64,000 nt of DNA from NCBI RefSeq assembly GCF_014207705.1, contig NZ_JACHIU010000001.1, forward strand, positions 6,006,501 through 6,070,500, written 5' to 3'. Every line of letters begins with the position of its first letter. Positions within the stretch are counted from its first letter, which is position 1. Positions 36,211 through 44,238 of this stretch are shown here, piece by piece. The notes under the pieces were generated by a model, which saw nothing but the letters and a program-made list of their open reading frames with translations, was not told the DNA's origin and made no database searches. Origin of the DNA: Sphaerisporangium rubeum (GTDB lineage: Bacteria > Actinomycetota > Actinomycetes > Streptosporangiales > Streptosporangiaceae). The position numbers were made by a program, and so were the translations under genes.

Positions 36211-37070
36211 GCCGTACCGCCGTCCACCACGGGGTTCTCCAGCGCGCCGAGGCCGCTGATCTCCACACGGACCACGTCACCGGGACGCAGCCAGCGCTTC
36301 GGGTCGCGGGCCATGCCGACACCTGACGGGGTGCCGGTGGCGATGACGTCACCGGGGTTGAGGGTGATGACGCTGCTCAGGTACGACACGAGCGTGCGCA
36401 CCGGGAAGATCATGTCGCTGGTGCTGGCCTCCTGGAGCACCTCGCCGTCGATGGTGAGCCGCAGCGTGAGGTCCTGCGGGTCGCCGATCTCGTCGGCGGT
36501 GGTGATGTACGGCCCGATGGGGCCGAAGGTGTCGAAGCTCTTGCCGAGGTCCCACTGCGTGGTGCGCACCTGCCAGTCGCGCGCGGTCACGTCGTTGAAC
36601 GGCGCGTAGCCGGCGACGTGGTCCAGCGCGTCGTCCTCGGAGACATGCCGCGCGGTCGCGCCGATCACCACGGCGAGCTCGGCCTCGTAGTCGATCTCGC
36701 CGGACTCGGCGGGGACCACGATGGGGCTGCCGTGCGCGCTGAGCGCGTTGGTGAACTTGGCGAACACCGTCGGGTACGGCGGCGCCTCGGTGTCGGTCTC
36801 GGCGGCGTGCTCGGCGTAGTTGACGCCGATGCAGATGATCTTGCCAGGGTGCGGCACCGCCGGCAGCAGGTCCAGGTCGGCGAGCTTGCCGGCGCTGTCG
36901 GCGCCGGCCGCGGCGTCGGCGGCGCGGCGCAGCGCGTCCCGGTCGGCGAGCAGGTCGCAAAGGTCCGCAGGCAGCGACGGGTCGGCGAGCCGCGGGTCGG
37001 CCACGGTGCCGTCCTCCCGCACCACGCCGTACCGCTCCTGCTGCGCGGTGCGGAAACTGACGAGCTTCAT
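36207..37070 (-). CDS. fumarylacetoacetate hydrolase (FAH) family protein
   Basis: 287 residues. The FAH fold signatures are present: IICIGVNYAEHA, KFTNALSAHGSPI, EIDYEAELAVVIG (metal-binding Glu residues) and GDVIATGTPSGVG. Members cleave beta-diketones or hydrate dienols, for example 2,4-diketo-3-deoxy acids of non-phosphorylative sugar pathways. ATG 37070 follows AGGAGG and overlaps the E1-beta stop (ATGA). The SDR-FAH pairing supports an oxidise-then-cleave route to a 2-oxo acid that the encoded dehydrogenase complex could consume. Confidence 0.92.
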   Translation of the reverse strand: MKLVSFRTAQQERYGVVREDGTVADPRLADPSLPADLCDLLADRDALRRAADAAAGADSAGKLADLDLLPAVPHPGKIICIGVNYAEHAAETDTEAPPYPTVFAKFTNALSAHGSPIVVPAESGEIDYEAELAVVIGATARHVSEDDALDHVAGYAPFNDVTARDWQVRTTQWDLGKSFDTFGPIGPYITTADEIGDPQDLTLRLTIDGEVLQEASTSDMIFPVRTLVSYLSSVITLNPGDVIATGTPSGVGMARDPKRWLRPGDVVRVEISGLGALENPVVDGGTA

Positions 37071-38056
37071 CGGGCCTCCTGAGGTCCGTCGGCGAGTACC
37101 TGCCGCACCGCGCGCACCACGTCGGCCTCGGTGGGGAGGATCGCGTCGAGCAGAGCGGGACTGTGCGGGATGGGGGTGTGCGCGCCGGTGACCCGGTGGA
37201 CCGGCTGGTCCAGGTACCAGAACGCCGATTCGGTGATGCTGGTGACGATCTCGGCGGCCATGCCGCCGTACCGCGGGGCCTCGTCCACCACGACGACCCG
37301 GCCGGTGCGCCGGACCGACTCGACGATGGTGGCGGTGTCCAGCGGGTACAACGTGCGCAGGTCGATGACCTCGGCGGACACGCCGTCCTGCGCGAGCGCC
37401 TCGGCGGCCTGCGTCGCGAGGCGCACGCCGTAGCTGTAGCTCACCACGGTGACGTCGGTGCCGCGCCGCGCGACGTGCGCCGAGCCGATGTCCACGAGCT
37501 CGGTGTCGTCGCCGACCGGGCCACGGGCCCCGGTGAGCTTCTTGTGCATCATGAAGATCACCGGGTCGCTGCCGCGCAGCGCCGACTTGATCAGGCCCTT
37601 GACGTCGTACGGCCGGTACGGCGACACGACGCTCAGGCCCGGCAGACCGGAGAACCACGGCTCAAGGCTGTTGTTGTGCTGCGCGCCGCCCTGCGCCACA
37701 CCGGAGGTGGCGCGGATGACCAGCGGGACCGGCGAGCCCCACATGTACCGCAGCTTGGCGGCCTGGTTGGCGATCTCGTCCATGGCGCCGTAGGCGAAGT
37801 CCATGAAGTTGAGGTCCACCAGCGGACGCGTGCCGGCGAGCGCCGCGCCGACGCCGGCCGCCACCATGGCCGCCTCGGAGATCGGCGAGTCCCGCACGCG
37901 GGTGCGGCCGAACTGGTCGCCGAGGCCCTTGACCTGCGCGAAGTGGCCGCCTCTGTCGAAGAGGTCCGTGCCGAGCACGAACACTGTCTTGTCGCGCTGC
38001 ATCTCCTCGCGCACACCTTGCTGGAACGCGGTGGAGTAACTGACGTCGGCGCTCAT
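37067..38056 (-). CDS. 2-oxoacid dehydrogenase E1 component, beta subunit
   Basis: A 329-residue transketolase-like E1-beta: YSTAFQQGVREEMQ, DSPISEAAMVAAGVGAAL, SGVAQGGAQHNNSLEPWFS and VDEAPRYGG at the expected places. It pairs with the E1-alpha upstream (ATGA overlap) to form the thiamine-diphosphate decarboxylase. Sequence style resembles acetoin/branched-chain/pyruvate E1-beta proteins, and substrate choice cannot be read. The overlap with the FAH gene downstream shows one tightly coupled operon. Confidence 0.93.
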   Translation of the reverse strand: MSADVSYSTAFQQGVREEMQRDKTVFVLGTDLFDRGGHFAQVKGLGDQFGRTRVRDSPISEAAMVAAGVGAALAGTRPLVDLNFMDFAYGAMDEIANQAAKLRYMWGSPVPLVIRATSGVAQGGAQHNNSLEPWFSGLPGLSVVSPYRPYDVKGLIKSALRGSDPVIFMMHKKLTGARGPVGDDTELVDIGSAHVARRGTDVTVVSYSYGVRLATQAAEALAQDGVSAEVIDLRTLYPLDTATIVESVRRTGRVVVVDEAPRYGGMAAEIVTSITESAFWYLDQPVHRVTGAHTPIPHSPALLDAILPTEADVVRAVRQVLADGPQEAR

Positions 38057-39063
38057 CGTCCGCTCCTGGTCCACGCGGAGACGTTCTCTGCGGCGGTGGA
38101 GGGGTCCGGCCATGGTGACTCCTCGGCGAAGCGCACGGCGTCGTCGACCTGAGCGTGCGCGGCTGATGTACGGCGGTCGAGCTCGTCGGGGTCCAGCAGG
38201 CCCTGCTCGGTGAGCCTGGCGCAGAATCGTTCGATCGGGTCCTTGGAGGTACGCCACCGCGTGACCTCGTCCTCGGTGCGGTACCTGATCACCTCGCCGC
38301 TGTTGTGTCCCCGGTAGCGGTAGGTGAGCAGTTCCAGGAAGGTGGGGCCGCCGCCTGACCGGCCGCGCTCGGCGGCCTCACGTACGGCGTGGTAGACGGC
38401 GACCACGTCCTGGCCGTCGATCTGGTGGGACGGCAGGCCGAAGCCCGCGGCCCGCGCGGCGACCGACTCGCCGCCGGTGACCTGGCTGGACATGGTCTCC
38501 ACCGCGTACACGTTGTTCTCGCAGACCGCGATGAGCGGCAGCTTCCACACCGCGGCGAGGTTCACGAACTCCCACACGCGGCCGGTGTTGGCGCCGCCGT
38601 CGCCGAAGAACCCGAGCGCGACCTGGTCGGAGCCCTTGACGACCTGGCCGAGCGCCGCACCCATGGCGATGCCGAGCCCCGCGCCGACGATGCCGTTGCT
38701 GCCCCACATGCCGCGCTCGAAGTCGGCCAGGTGCATCGAGCCGCCGCGACCGCCGACCACACCGGTGGCCTTGCCGAACAGCTCGGCGAGCACCCCGCCG
38801 ACCGGCAGGCCCTTGGCGAGCGCGTGATGGTGCGAACGGTGCGTGCCGGACACGATGTCGTCGGACCGCAACCCACGGACCGCGCCGACCGCCACCGCCT
38901 CCTGGCCGATCGCCGCGTGCATGCCACCGGGGACCTTGCCGCGCAGCGTCAGCTCGTCGGCGACCTCCTCGAAGCGGCGGATGAGCAGCATGTCGGACAG
39001 CCAGTCGAGCAGTTCCGCCTGCGGGGTTCCGTCCAGGTCCGGGCCGGACGTCGCGATGGTCAT
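38053..39063 (-). CDS. 2-oxoacid dehydrogenase E1 component, alpha subunit
   Basis: 336 residues. The thiamine diphosphate motif runs from GDGGANTGRVWEFVNLAA to ENN. HAAIGQEAVAVG, SGTHRSHHHALAKG and GGRGGSMHLAD are typical of acetoin dehydrogenase-type E1-alpha. GHNSGEVIRYRTEDEV near residue 265 is the usual active-site loop region. ATG 39063 overlaps the E2 stop (ATGA). With E1-beta and E2 it forms a dedicated complex, and E3 (lipoamide dehydrogenase) is absent here and presumably shared. Confidence 0.94.
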   Translation of the reverse strand: MTIATSGPDLDGTPQAELLDWLSDMLLIRRFEEVADELTLRGKVPGGMHAAIGQEAVAVGAVRGLRSDDIVSGTHRSHHHALAKGLPVGGVLAELFGKATGVVGGRGGSMHLADFERGMWGSNGIVGAGLGIAMGAALGQVVKGSDQVALGFFGDGGANTGRVWEFVNLAAVWKLPLIAVCENNVYAVETMSSQVTGGESVAARAAGFGLPSHQIDGQDVVAVYHAVREAAERGRSGGGPTFLELLTYRYRGHNSGEVIRYRTEDEVTRWRTSKDPIERFCARLTEQGLLDPDELDRRTSAAHAQVDDAVRFAEESPWPDPSTAAENVSAWTRSGR

Positions 39064-40487
39064 GATTGCCTTCCTTCTTGCACGATGCCGGATCCGGTGA
39101 GGAGCGTGGGGGTGGCGAGGATCGCGGCGAGCCGTTCGAGCACCTCGGCGGCGTGGTGTCCGTCCCAGTACCGGTGGTCGACGTTGAGGGTGGCCTGCAT
39201 GGTGGTGCCGACCGCGAGCGCGCCGTCCTGGACCACGGGACGCTGCGCCGCGCGGCCGACCGTGAGCAGCGCGCTCTGGCCGTACGGGACGACGCCGGTG
39301 AAGCTGTCCACGCCGCGGCTGCCGAGGTTGGACAGGGTGCCTGCGGGGGTCAGGCCGTCGCTCGCGACCATGCGGCCCTGCTGCGCGCGCTCGGCCGCGG
39401 CCCAGCGTGCGGTGGACAGCGCGGCGAGGTCCTGGTGCGGGACCGACGGCAGCACCGGGATGACGACGCCGCGCTCGGTGGCGACGGCGAGGCCGAGTGC
39501 GACGTCGGTGGTTCCCTGCCGCTCGGTGAGCGCGAGTGCGAAGGCGCGGAGCAGGAAGTCGGTCAGGGTCAGGCGGGGGAGGACGATCTTCCAGCCCTTG
39601 AGGGTGTCCAGGGCCGGCTCCATGCGGATCTCGCGGGTGACCGTGAAGTGCGGGATGGTCTGCCAGGAGAGGGACACCGACCTGGCGATGGCGGCCCGGT
39701 GCCGGTCGAGGTCCTGCGGCACGTCCTGCTTCGCGGCCACGGGGGCCGGCGTCCCGGCATCGGTCGCGGTGGTCGCCGCCGGGGGTTGGACGGTTCCGGT
39801 CGCGGCTGTCCCTGCGGGGGGTCGGACGGTTCCGGTCGCGGCCGGCGCCTGGACGGCCGAAGAGCCCGCGCCGGTCGCCGCGGCAGCAGGAGTGTGCGCC
39901 GCCGCGGCGGTCGCCGCCACGGCCGGACCGGTCTCCGCAGCCGGACCGGTCCCCGCCGTGGCGGGGCCGGCCGCGGCGGCCTCGAAGGCCAGACGGCGCC
40001 GGCGCGGACTCAGCTCATGGGGACGCCGGCCGCCGGCGTCGCCGTTCACGGCGGACGATGTCCGCGTTCCCGCCTCGGCGGGGATCTCTGTGACCGCCTC
40101 GGCGACGGTCTCCGTCGCCGTCTCGGCGGGGGCCTCCACCGCCACGGCCGGTGTCTCCACCACCGGGGCCTCGGTCTCCGCCGGCGCCTCGGCCGTACCG
40201 GAGGACATGGCCGTCTCCGGCACGGCAGGGGTCTCCTGCGGAGGGCTCTCGCCAGGGGCCAGGACGTGGCTGATCGTCGCGCCGGGCTGGATGTGGCTGG
40301 CAGCCGGGTAGAGGTGCGGCCCGAGTACGCCGTCCTCCGGGCTCTCGACCTCCAGCTCGGCCTTCGCGGTCTCGACCAGCGCGACCGGCTCCCCCGCGGC
40401 GACCTCGTCACCGGGATTCTTGAGCCAGCTCACCAGGAGGACCTCGTCGGGGGCCATGCCGAGGACCGGGATGTAGATCTCGGTCAT
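39060..40487 (-). CDS. dihydrolipoamide acyltransferase E2 component
   Basis: 475 residues. One lipoyl domain at 1-80 with the lipoylated Lys in VETAKAELEVE. A very long Ala/Pro/Thr-rich flexible region (about 85-250) includes an RRPHELSPRRRRLAFE segment resembling a peripheral-subunit-binding domain. The catalytic core occupies the last 220 residues, with DHRYWDG near the C-terminus. The linker is longer and more repetitive than usual. It is first in the six-gene operon, and ATG 40487 follows a GAGGAG-type ribosome binding site. It transfers the acyl group made by E1 to CoA. Confidence 0.93.
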   Translation of the reverse strand: MTEIYIPVLGMAPDEVLLVSWLKNPGDEVAAGEPVALVETAKAELEVESPEDGVLGPHLYPAASHIQPGATISHVLAPGESPPQETPAVPETAMSSGTAEAPAETEAPVVETPAVAVEAPAETATETVAEAVTEIPAEAGTRTSSAVNGDAGGRRPHELSPRRRRLAFEAAAAGPATAGTGPAAETGPAVAATAAAAHTPAAAATGAGSSAVQAPAATGTVRPPAGTAATGTVQPPAATTATDAGTPAPVAAKQDVPQDLDRHRAAIARSVSLSWQTIPHFTVTREIRMEPALDTLKGWKIVLPRLTLTDFLLRAFALALTERQGTTDVALGLAVATERGVVIPVLPSVPHQDLAALSTARWAAAERAQQGRMVASDGLTPAGTLSNLGSRGVDSFTGVVPYGQSALLTVGRAAQRPVVQDGALAVGTTMQATLNVDHRYWDGHHAAEVLERLAAILATPTLLTGSGIVQEGRQS

Positions 40488-40799
40488 CGCGCGCTCCTCA
40501 CGGCGGCCACACCGGAGAAGCCGGCGGCACGGAGGGAGTGCGGACGCGGCCGGACAGTGGCACCGGGAATCGCGGCGGGACGCGGCCAGGCGGTGGTACC
40601 AAGGCCGGCGTGTGGCCGGCGGTCGGACCTGACCTGCTCACCTGTGAGGTCGGGGGCACCGTCCGTGACGGGCCGGCATGGCGGCGACATGGGAGAAACC
40701 TCCGTGACGGGGGTGTGGATCGGTGGGTTTGTCTGATGGCGGACTACCGGCCGCAGCAGAATGCGGGTCACAATGACCACACGAGCGAGCGAGACATAG
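40488..40799. promoter_or_regulatory. divergent promoter region, E2 operon / FadR regulator
   Basis: About 310 bp without a gene. It holds a half-site GTCTGATGGC at 40731-40740 that matches one arm of the palindrome at 41695-41714 at 8 of 10 bases. No clear -10/-35 pair stands out for the E2 operon. Confidence 0.45.
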
Positions 40800-40819
40800 G
40801 ATGTCGAAGGTCTGATGTC
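40800..40819. promoter_or_regulatory. FadR-type operator upstream of its own gene
   Basis: GATGTCGAAGGTCTGATGTC: the right arm GTCTGATGTC matches the strong palindrome at 41695-41714 at 9 of 10 bases and the left arm is weaker. It lies 32 bp before the preferred start (ATG 40851) and overlaps the alternative ATG at 40815, which argues against that start. Autoregulation is inferred. Confidence 0.5.
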
Positions 40820-40850
40820 TACCGTAGGGATCCCAGGGGAGCAGGTCAAG

Positions 40851-41591
40851 ATGGTGACGGCACGGCCTCGCACGGGCACGCGACAGCAGCGGCTCATCCA
40901 GGAGCGCGTCAAGGAGCTCATCTTCGACCGCGGCCTGCGGCCCGGCGACGCGCTCCCGACCGAGAGCGACCTCCTGCGTGAGCTGGACGTGTCCCGCGCG
41001 TCGCTGCGCGAGGCGCTCAAGGCCCTGGAGGCCCTGGAGATCGTCGAGGTGCGGCACGGCCACGGCATGTTCGTCGGCCGCATGTCGATGGACGCGCTGG
41101 TCCACGGCCTGGTCTTCCACGGCCTGCTGAACCAGCGCCAGGACGTCGGCGCCGCCGTCGACCTCGTGGACGTCCGCGACATCCTGGAGTGCGCACTGGT
41201 CAGGCGTATCGCCACCACGATCGACGAGGACGGCATCGCGCGCCTTGAGGCCATCGTCGAGCGCATGGAGGACCTCGGCCGGCGCGGCGAGCCGATCGTC
41301 GCCGAGGACCGGCGTTTCCACGAGGAGCTCTACGCGCCTCTCGGGAACCGCCTGGTCATGCAGCTGCTGCGCGCGTTCTGGGAGGTCCTTGAGGAGCTGC
41401 GTCCCGAGCTGCCTGGTTCGCGCAGGTCCTCCCCCGCCGAGGACGCGCACCACCACCGGCTGATCCTGGAACGCCTCCGCTTCCGCGACCCGATGGGTGC
41501 GGAAATGGCCATGCGCGAGCACTTCGTCGGAACGCACGCCTGGTTGAACCCGGCCGCCACGGTCGAGCACGAGGCTCAGAGCGGCTCCTGA
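40851..41591 (+). CDS. FadR-type GntR regulator (FCD domain)
   Basis: 246 residues. The winged HTH is near 10-75 (RLIQERVKELIFDRGLRPGD, LPTESDLLRELDVSRASLREALKALEALE, GHGMFV). The C-terminal FCD helical domain carries the metal/effector histidines (DRRFHEELYA, HHHRLILE, MREHFVGTH). I prefer ATG 40851, preceded by GGGGAG at 9 nt, over ATG 40815, which lies inside a likely operator. It is divergent from the E2-led operon and followed by an SDR gene with a near-perfect palindrome upstream, so it probably controls both. The effector is likely an organic or sugar acid. Confidence 0.88.
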   Translation: MVTARPRTGTRQQRLIQERVKELIFDRGLRPGDALPTESDLLRELDVSRASLREALKALEALEIVEVRHGHGMFVGRMSMDALVHGLVFHGLLNQRQDVGAAVDLVDVRDILECALVRRIATTIDEDGIARLEAIVERMEDLGRRGEPIVAEDRRFHEELYAPLGNRLVMQLLRAFWEVLEELRPELPGSRRSSPAEDAHHHRLILERLRFRDPMGAEMAMREHFVGTHAWLNPAATVEHEAQSGS

Positions 41592-41694
41592 GGCCGTCTG
41601 GATCTTCGATACCGTCGACCGCCTCGGCGAGATGCACGAGCACTCGCCGAAACGGTCTCCCCTTGACCCGGTTATCGGCGATCCTTAGCATCAG

Positions 41695-41714
41695 GACATC
41701 AGACGTCTGATATC
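41695..41714. promoter_or_regulatory. near-perfect 20-bp palindromic operator upstream of an SDR
   Basis: GACATCAGACGTCTGATATC, with the central 14 bases (41698-41711) a perfect palindrome. It is 30 bp before the SDR start and 104 bp after the FadR stop. The TCAGAC/GTCTGA arms recur upstream of the FadR gene, so FadR is the likely binder. Confidence 0.65.
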
Positions 41715-41743
41715 CGAACTGTCTGCCTCTGAAGGAGATCAGC

Positions 41744-42478
41744 GTGGGTCGATTCGAGGGCCGTACCGTGCTCGTCACCGGCGCCGGGTCCGGCATCGGG
41801 TTCCACATGGCGTCCCGGTTCCGCGAAGAAGGAGCCGTCGTGTACGCGGCCGACCTCAACCCCGGCGGCTGTCCGGACGGCACCACCGCGCTGCCTCTCG
41901 ACGTCACCTCGGAGTCGCAGATCCGTGAGACCATCGACCGGGTACTCGCCGGCACCGGCCGCCTCGACGTCCTGTGCAACAACGCCGGCGTCGGCTCGAC
42001 CACCGGCCCCGTCGACTGCACCGCCGAGGAGTGGGACCACGTCTTCGCCGTCAACGCGCGCGGCGTCTTCCTCGGCACCAAGTACGCGCTCCCCGCCATG
42101 CTCGCTCAAGGCAAAGGCGCCATCGTCAACACCGCCTCGGCCGCCGGCCAGGTCGGCCTCGTCGACCGCACCGCGTACGGCGCCAGCAAGGGTGCCGTCA
42201 TCGCCTTCACCAAACAGGTGGCCGTCCAGTACGCCGGCACCGGCGTCCGCTGCAACTGCCTCGTCCCCGGCACCGTCGACTCCCCCTGGGTGGGCCGCCT
42301 CCTCGACGCCTCCGCCGACCCGGCCACGGCCCGCCAGAACCTGGTGGCCCGCCAGCCGGTGGGCCGCCTCGGCCGACCCGCCGAGATCGCCGAAGCCGCT
42401 CTCTACCTGGCCTCCGACGACGCCGATTTCATCACCGGCACCGAACTCGTCATCGACGGCGGCCTGCTGGCCCGGTGA
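41744..42478 (+). CDS. SDR-family oxidoreductase
   Basis: A 244-residue classical SDR: VTGAGSGIG, LCNNAGVG, NTASAAGQ and the YGASKG catalytic pair, ending ITGTELVIDGGLLAR. GTG start after GAAGGAG. The FadR-type palindrome directly upstream links it to the FadR/E1-E2 regulon. Typical substrates of this subgroup are sugar or cyclic alcohols (glucose or 3-alpha-hydroxysteroid dehydrogenase-like), and the actual substrate is unknown. A dispersed palindromic element begins 2 bp after its stop. Confidence 0.9.
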   Translation: MGRFEGRTVLVTGAGSGIGFHMASRFREEGAVVYAADLNPGGCPDGTTALPLDVTSESQIRETIDRVLAGTGRLDVLCNNAGVGSTTGPVDCTAEEWDHVFAVNARGVFLGTKYALPAMLAQGKGAIVNTASAAGQVGLVDRTAYGASKGAVIAFTKQVAVQYAGTGVRCNCLVPGTVDSPWVGRLLDASADPATARQNLVARQPVGRLGRPAEIAEAALYLASDDADFITGTELVIDGGLLAR

Positions 42479-42480
42479 AC

Positions 42481-42534
42481 CGCCGTACGGCGGCGCCGGA
42501 TTCGCCGTACCACTTCCCGCCGTACCGGCGCCGA
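42481..42534. repeat. dispersed REP-like palindromic element, copy B
   Basis: About 54 bp starting CGCCGTACGGCGGCGCCGGA and ending CCGGCGCCGA. It is about 90% identical to copy A at 9510-9562 and more distantly like copy C at 56883-56936. Inverted CGGCGCCGG/CCGGCGCCG segments allow a stable hairpin. It sits right after the SDR stop, where it may also act as terminator. Confidence 0.7.
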
Positions 42535-42599
42535 CATCGCGGTGCCAGGAGCACGGTGTGTGGGACCGTACCCGCGAGCGTGACCGTGACGGACGAGGT

Positions 42600-43337
42600 T
42601 CACGCGGTCCCGGCTGTGGCGCTCTGCGGAGCCGGTGCCGGCAGCGGGGTCGGGCCAGGAGGGTCGTTGAGGGCGGTCACGAGGCGTTCGTAGCCGCCTT
42701 GGACGTGGGCTCGGAAGGCTTTTTGGGCTTCGAGTTTCTTGCGGCGGCGGAGGACGTCGAGGAGTTGGCGGTGGTCGCTCTCCCAGTCGATGTTGTAGTC
42801 CGGTCGCAGGGTCATGCGGGTCATGAGGACCCAGTGGATCTGGGAGCGGAGGCTTTCCCAGGCGCGGTACAGGGGTGCGTTGTGTGCGGCCAGGTAGACG
42901 GCGTCGTGGAAGAGGATGTCGCAGTCGGCCACGGCGGCGGGGGTGCGCGCGTCGGGGGCCGTGGCGTGGAAGTCCCGGAGGACCTCTTCCATGCGTTCGA
43001 AGTCGTCGTCGGTGGCGTTGCGGCAGGCGTACTCGATGGCGACCTGTTCGATCGCGCGGCGGGTGCTGTAGATGTGCTCGTGGTCCTCACGGGACAGGGT
43101 GAGCACGCGTGCGCCGCGGTGGCGTTCGATGACGACGAGGCCTTCTTGCTCCAGGCGGAGCAGCGCCTCGCGTACGGGGCCGCGGCTGACCTTCTTGCGG
43201 GTGGCGAGCTCGTCCTCGCGGAGCCGTTCACCGGCTTTGAGCTCGCCGGACACGATCGCGCGGCGCACGTCGTCTGTGACCTCGTCGGTGAGAAGGCGCC
43301 GGCGCGCGGGGCCGAGTACGGCGAGGGGCTGCGCCAT
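42600..43337 (-). CDS. GntR-family regulator with FCD domain
   Basis: 245 residues. HTH at about 15-85 (DVRRAIVSGELKAGERLRED, KKVSRGPVREALLRLEQEG), then the helical FCD effector domain (STRRAIEQVAIEYAC, ILFHDAVYLAAHN, SDHRQLLDVL). ATG 43337 follows AGGAGA. It lies 48 bp downstream of an SDR gene with an ATTGTCAACAAT-like element in that gap. Perfect or near copies of the element precede the dehydrogenase, binding protein, SDR and aldolase genes. It is therefore the likely repressor of the whole sugar-acid group, relieved by a pathway intermediate. Confidence 0.88.
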   Translation of the reverse strand: MAQPLAVLGPARRRLLTDEVTDDVRRAIVSGELKAGERLREDELATRKKVSRGPVREALLRLEQEGLVVIERHRGARVLTLSREDHEHIYSTRRAIEQVAIEYACRNATDDDFERMEEVLRDFHATAPDARTPAAVADCDILFHDAVYLAAHNAPLYRAWESLRSQIHWVLMTRMTLRPDYNIDWESDHRQLLDVLRRRKKLEAQKAFRAHVQGGYERLVTALNDPPGPTPLPAPAPQSATAGTA

Positions 43338-43360
43338 GTGGGGTCTCCTGTTGATTTCCA

Positions 43361-43372
43361 ACTGTCGACAAT
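43361..43372. promoter_or_regulatory. GntR operator, site 1 (autoregulatory)
   Basis: ACTGTCGACAAT, 10 of 12 matches to ATTGTCAACAAT, 23 bp upstream of the GntR start codon. Confidence 0.5.
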
Positions 43373-43385
43373 GACTATACAAGTG

Positions 43386-44207
43386 TCAGGAGATCGCTCT
43401 CAGGCTTCCTCCGGCGTTCAGGCTCAGGTTTCCGCCGTCCACCGGCAGGATCGCGCCGGTCACCATGGCTGAGGCGTCCGACAGCAGGAACAGCACGGCG
43501 TGCGCGATGTCGGCGGGTTCGGCGAGCCGGCCGAGCGGGATGCCGCGCAGCATGTGCGCGAGCAGTTCGGGGCCCTCGGGGCCCGGTGTGTCGACGAGCG
43601 TGCGGAAGAGCGCGGTGTTGACCTGGCACGGCTGGATCGCGTTCACCCTGATGCCGCACGGGGCCCATTCGACGGCCAGCTCACGGGTGAGCTGGTTCAC
43701 CCCGCCTTTGGCGACGCTGTAGGCGAAGTTGCCGCGGCCGAGCGCCGAGCTGCCGGCGATCGAGCTGAGGTTGACGACGGCGCCGCCTCTGCCGTGCTCG
43801 ATGAGCCGCCGGCCGACGGCGCGCGCGACGAGGAAACCGCCGGTGAGGTCCACATCGAGCACTCTGCGCCAGTCGCCGGCCGCCAGGTGCTCAGGCGCGG
43901 TGTGCACACCGATGGCGGCGTTGTTGACGAGCATGTCCACCGTGCCGAGCGCCTCGGACGCGCGGTCCACCAGGTCCTCGACGGCCTGCTCGTCGGTGAT
44001 GTCGGCGACCGCGCCGAAGGCCCGCACACCGCGCGCGGTGAGCTCGGCGACCGCCGCGTCGAGGTCGGGTTCGCGTACGTCGACCAGTGCGATGGCCGCG
44101 CCACGCGCGCCGAGGACTTCGCTCACCGCGCGTGCGATCCCCCCGGCGCCGCCGGTGATCAGCGCGACCCTTCCCGTCATGTCGAAAACGTCGTTGCCAC
44201 CGGCCAT
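43386..44207 (-). CDS. SDR-family oxidoreductase (paralogue of 35329-36210)
   Basis: A 273-residue classical SDR: ITGGAGGIA, LVNNAAIG, LSSIAGSSA and YSVAKGG, ending PVDGGNLSLNAGG. It shares long stretches with the SDR of the E1/E2 operon, including SSALGRGNFAYS and GIRVNAIQPCQV, so the two arose by duplication or serve parallel steps. The ATG lies 31 bp after the upstream dehydrogenase stop, and it is co-transcribed with that gene and probably with the GntR gene. Confidence 0.9.
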   Translation of the reverse strand: MAGGNDVFDMTGRVALITGGAGGIARAVSEVLGARGAAIALVDVREPDLDAAVAELTARGVRAFGAVADITDEQAVEDLVDRASEALGTVDMLVNNAAIGVHTAPEHLAAGDWRRVLDVDLTGGFLVARAVGRRLIEHGRGGAVVNLSSIAGSSALGRGNFAYSVAKGGVNQLTRELAVEWAPCGIRVNAIQPCQVNTALFRTLVDTPGPEGPELLAHMLRGIPLGRLAEPADIAHAVLFLLSDASAMVTGAILPVDGGNLSLNAGGSLRAIS

Positions 44208-44238
44208 GGGGTACCTCTTTCTCCGTGTGCGGGGGTGT

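Noticed and set aside
40815..40850. Upstream ATG as start of the FadR-type regulator
   Set aside because: It lies inside a likely operator and has a weaker ribosome binding site than ATG 40851; it cannot be fully excluded.
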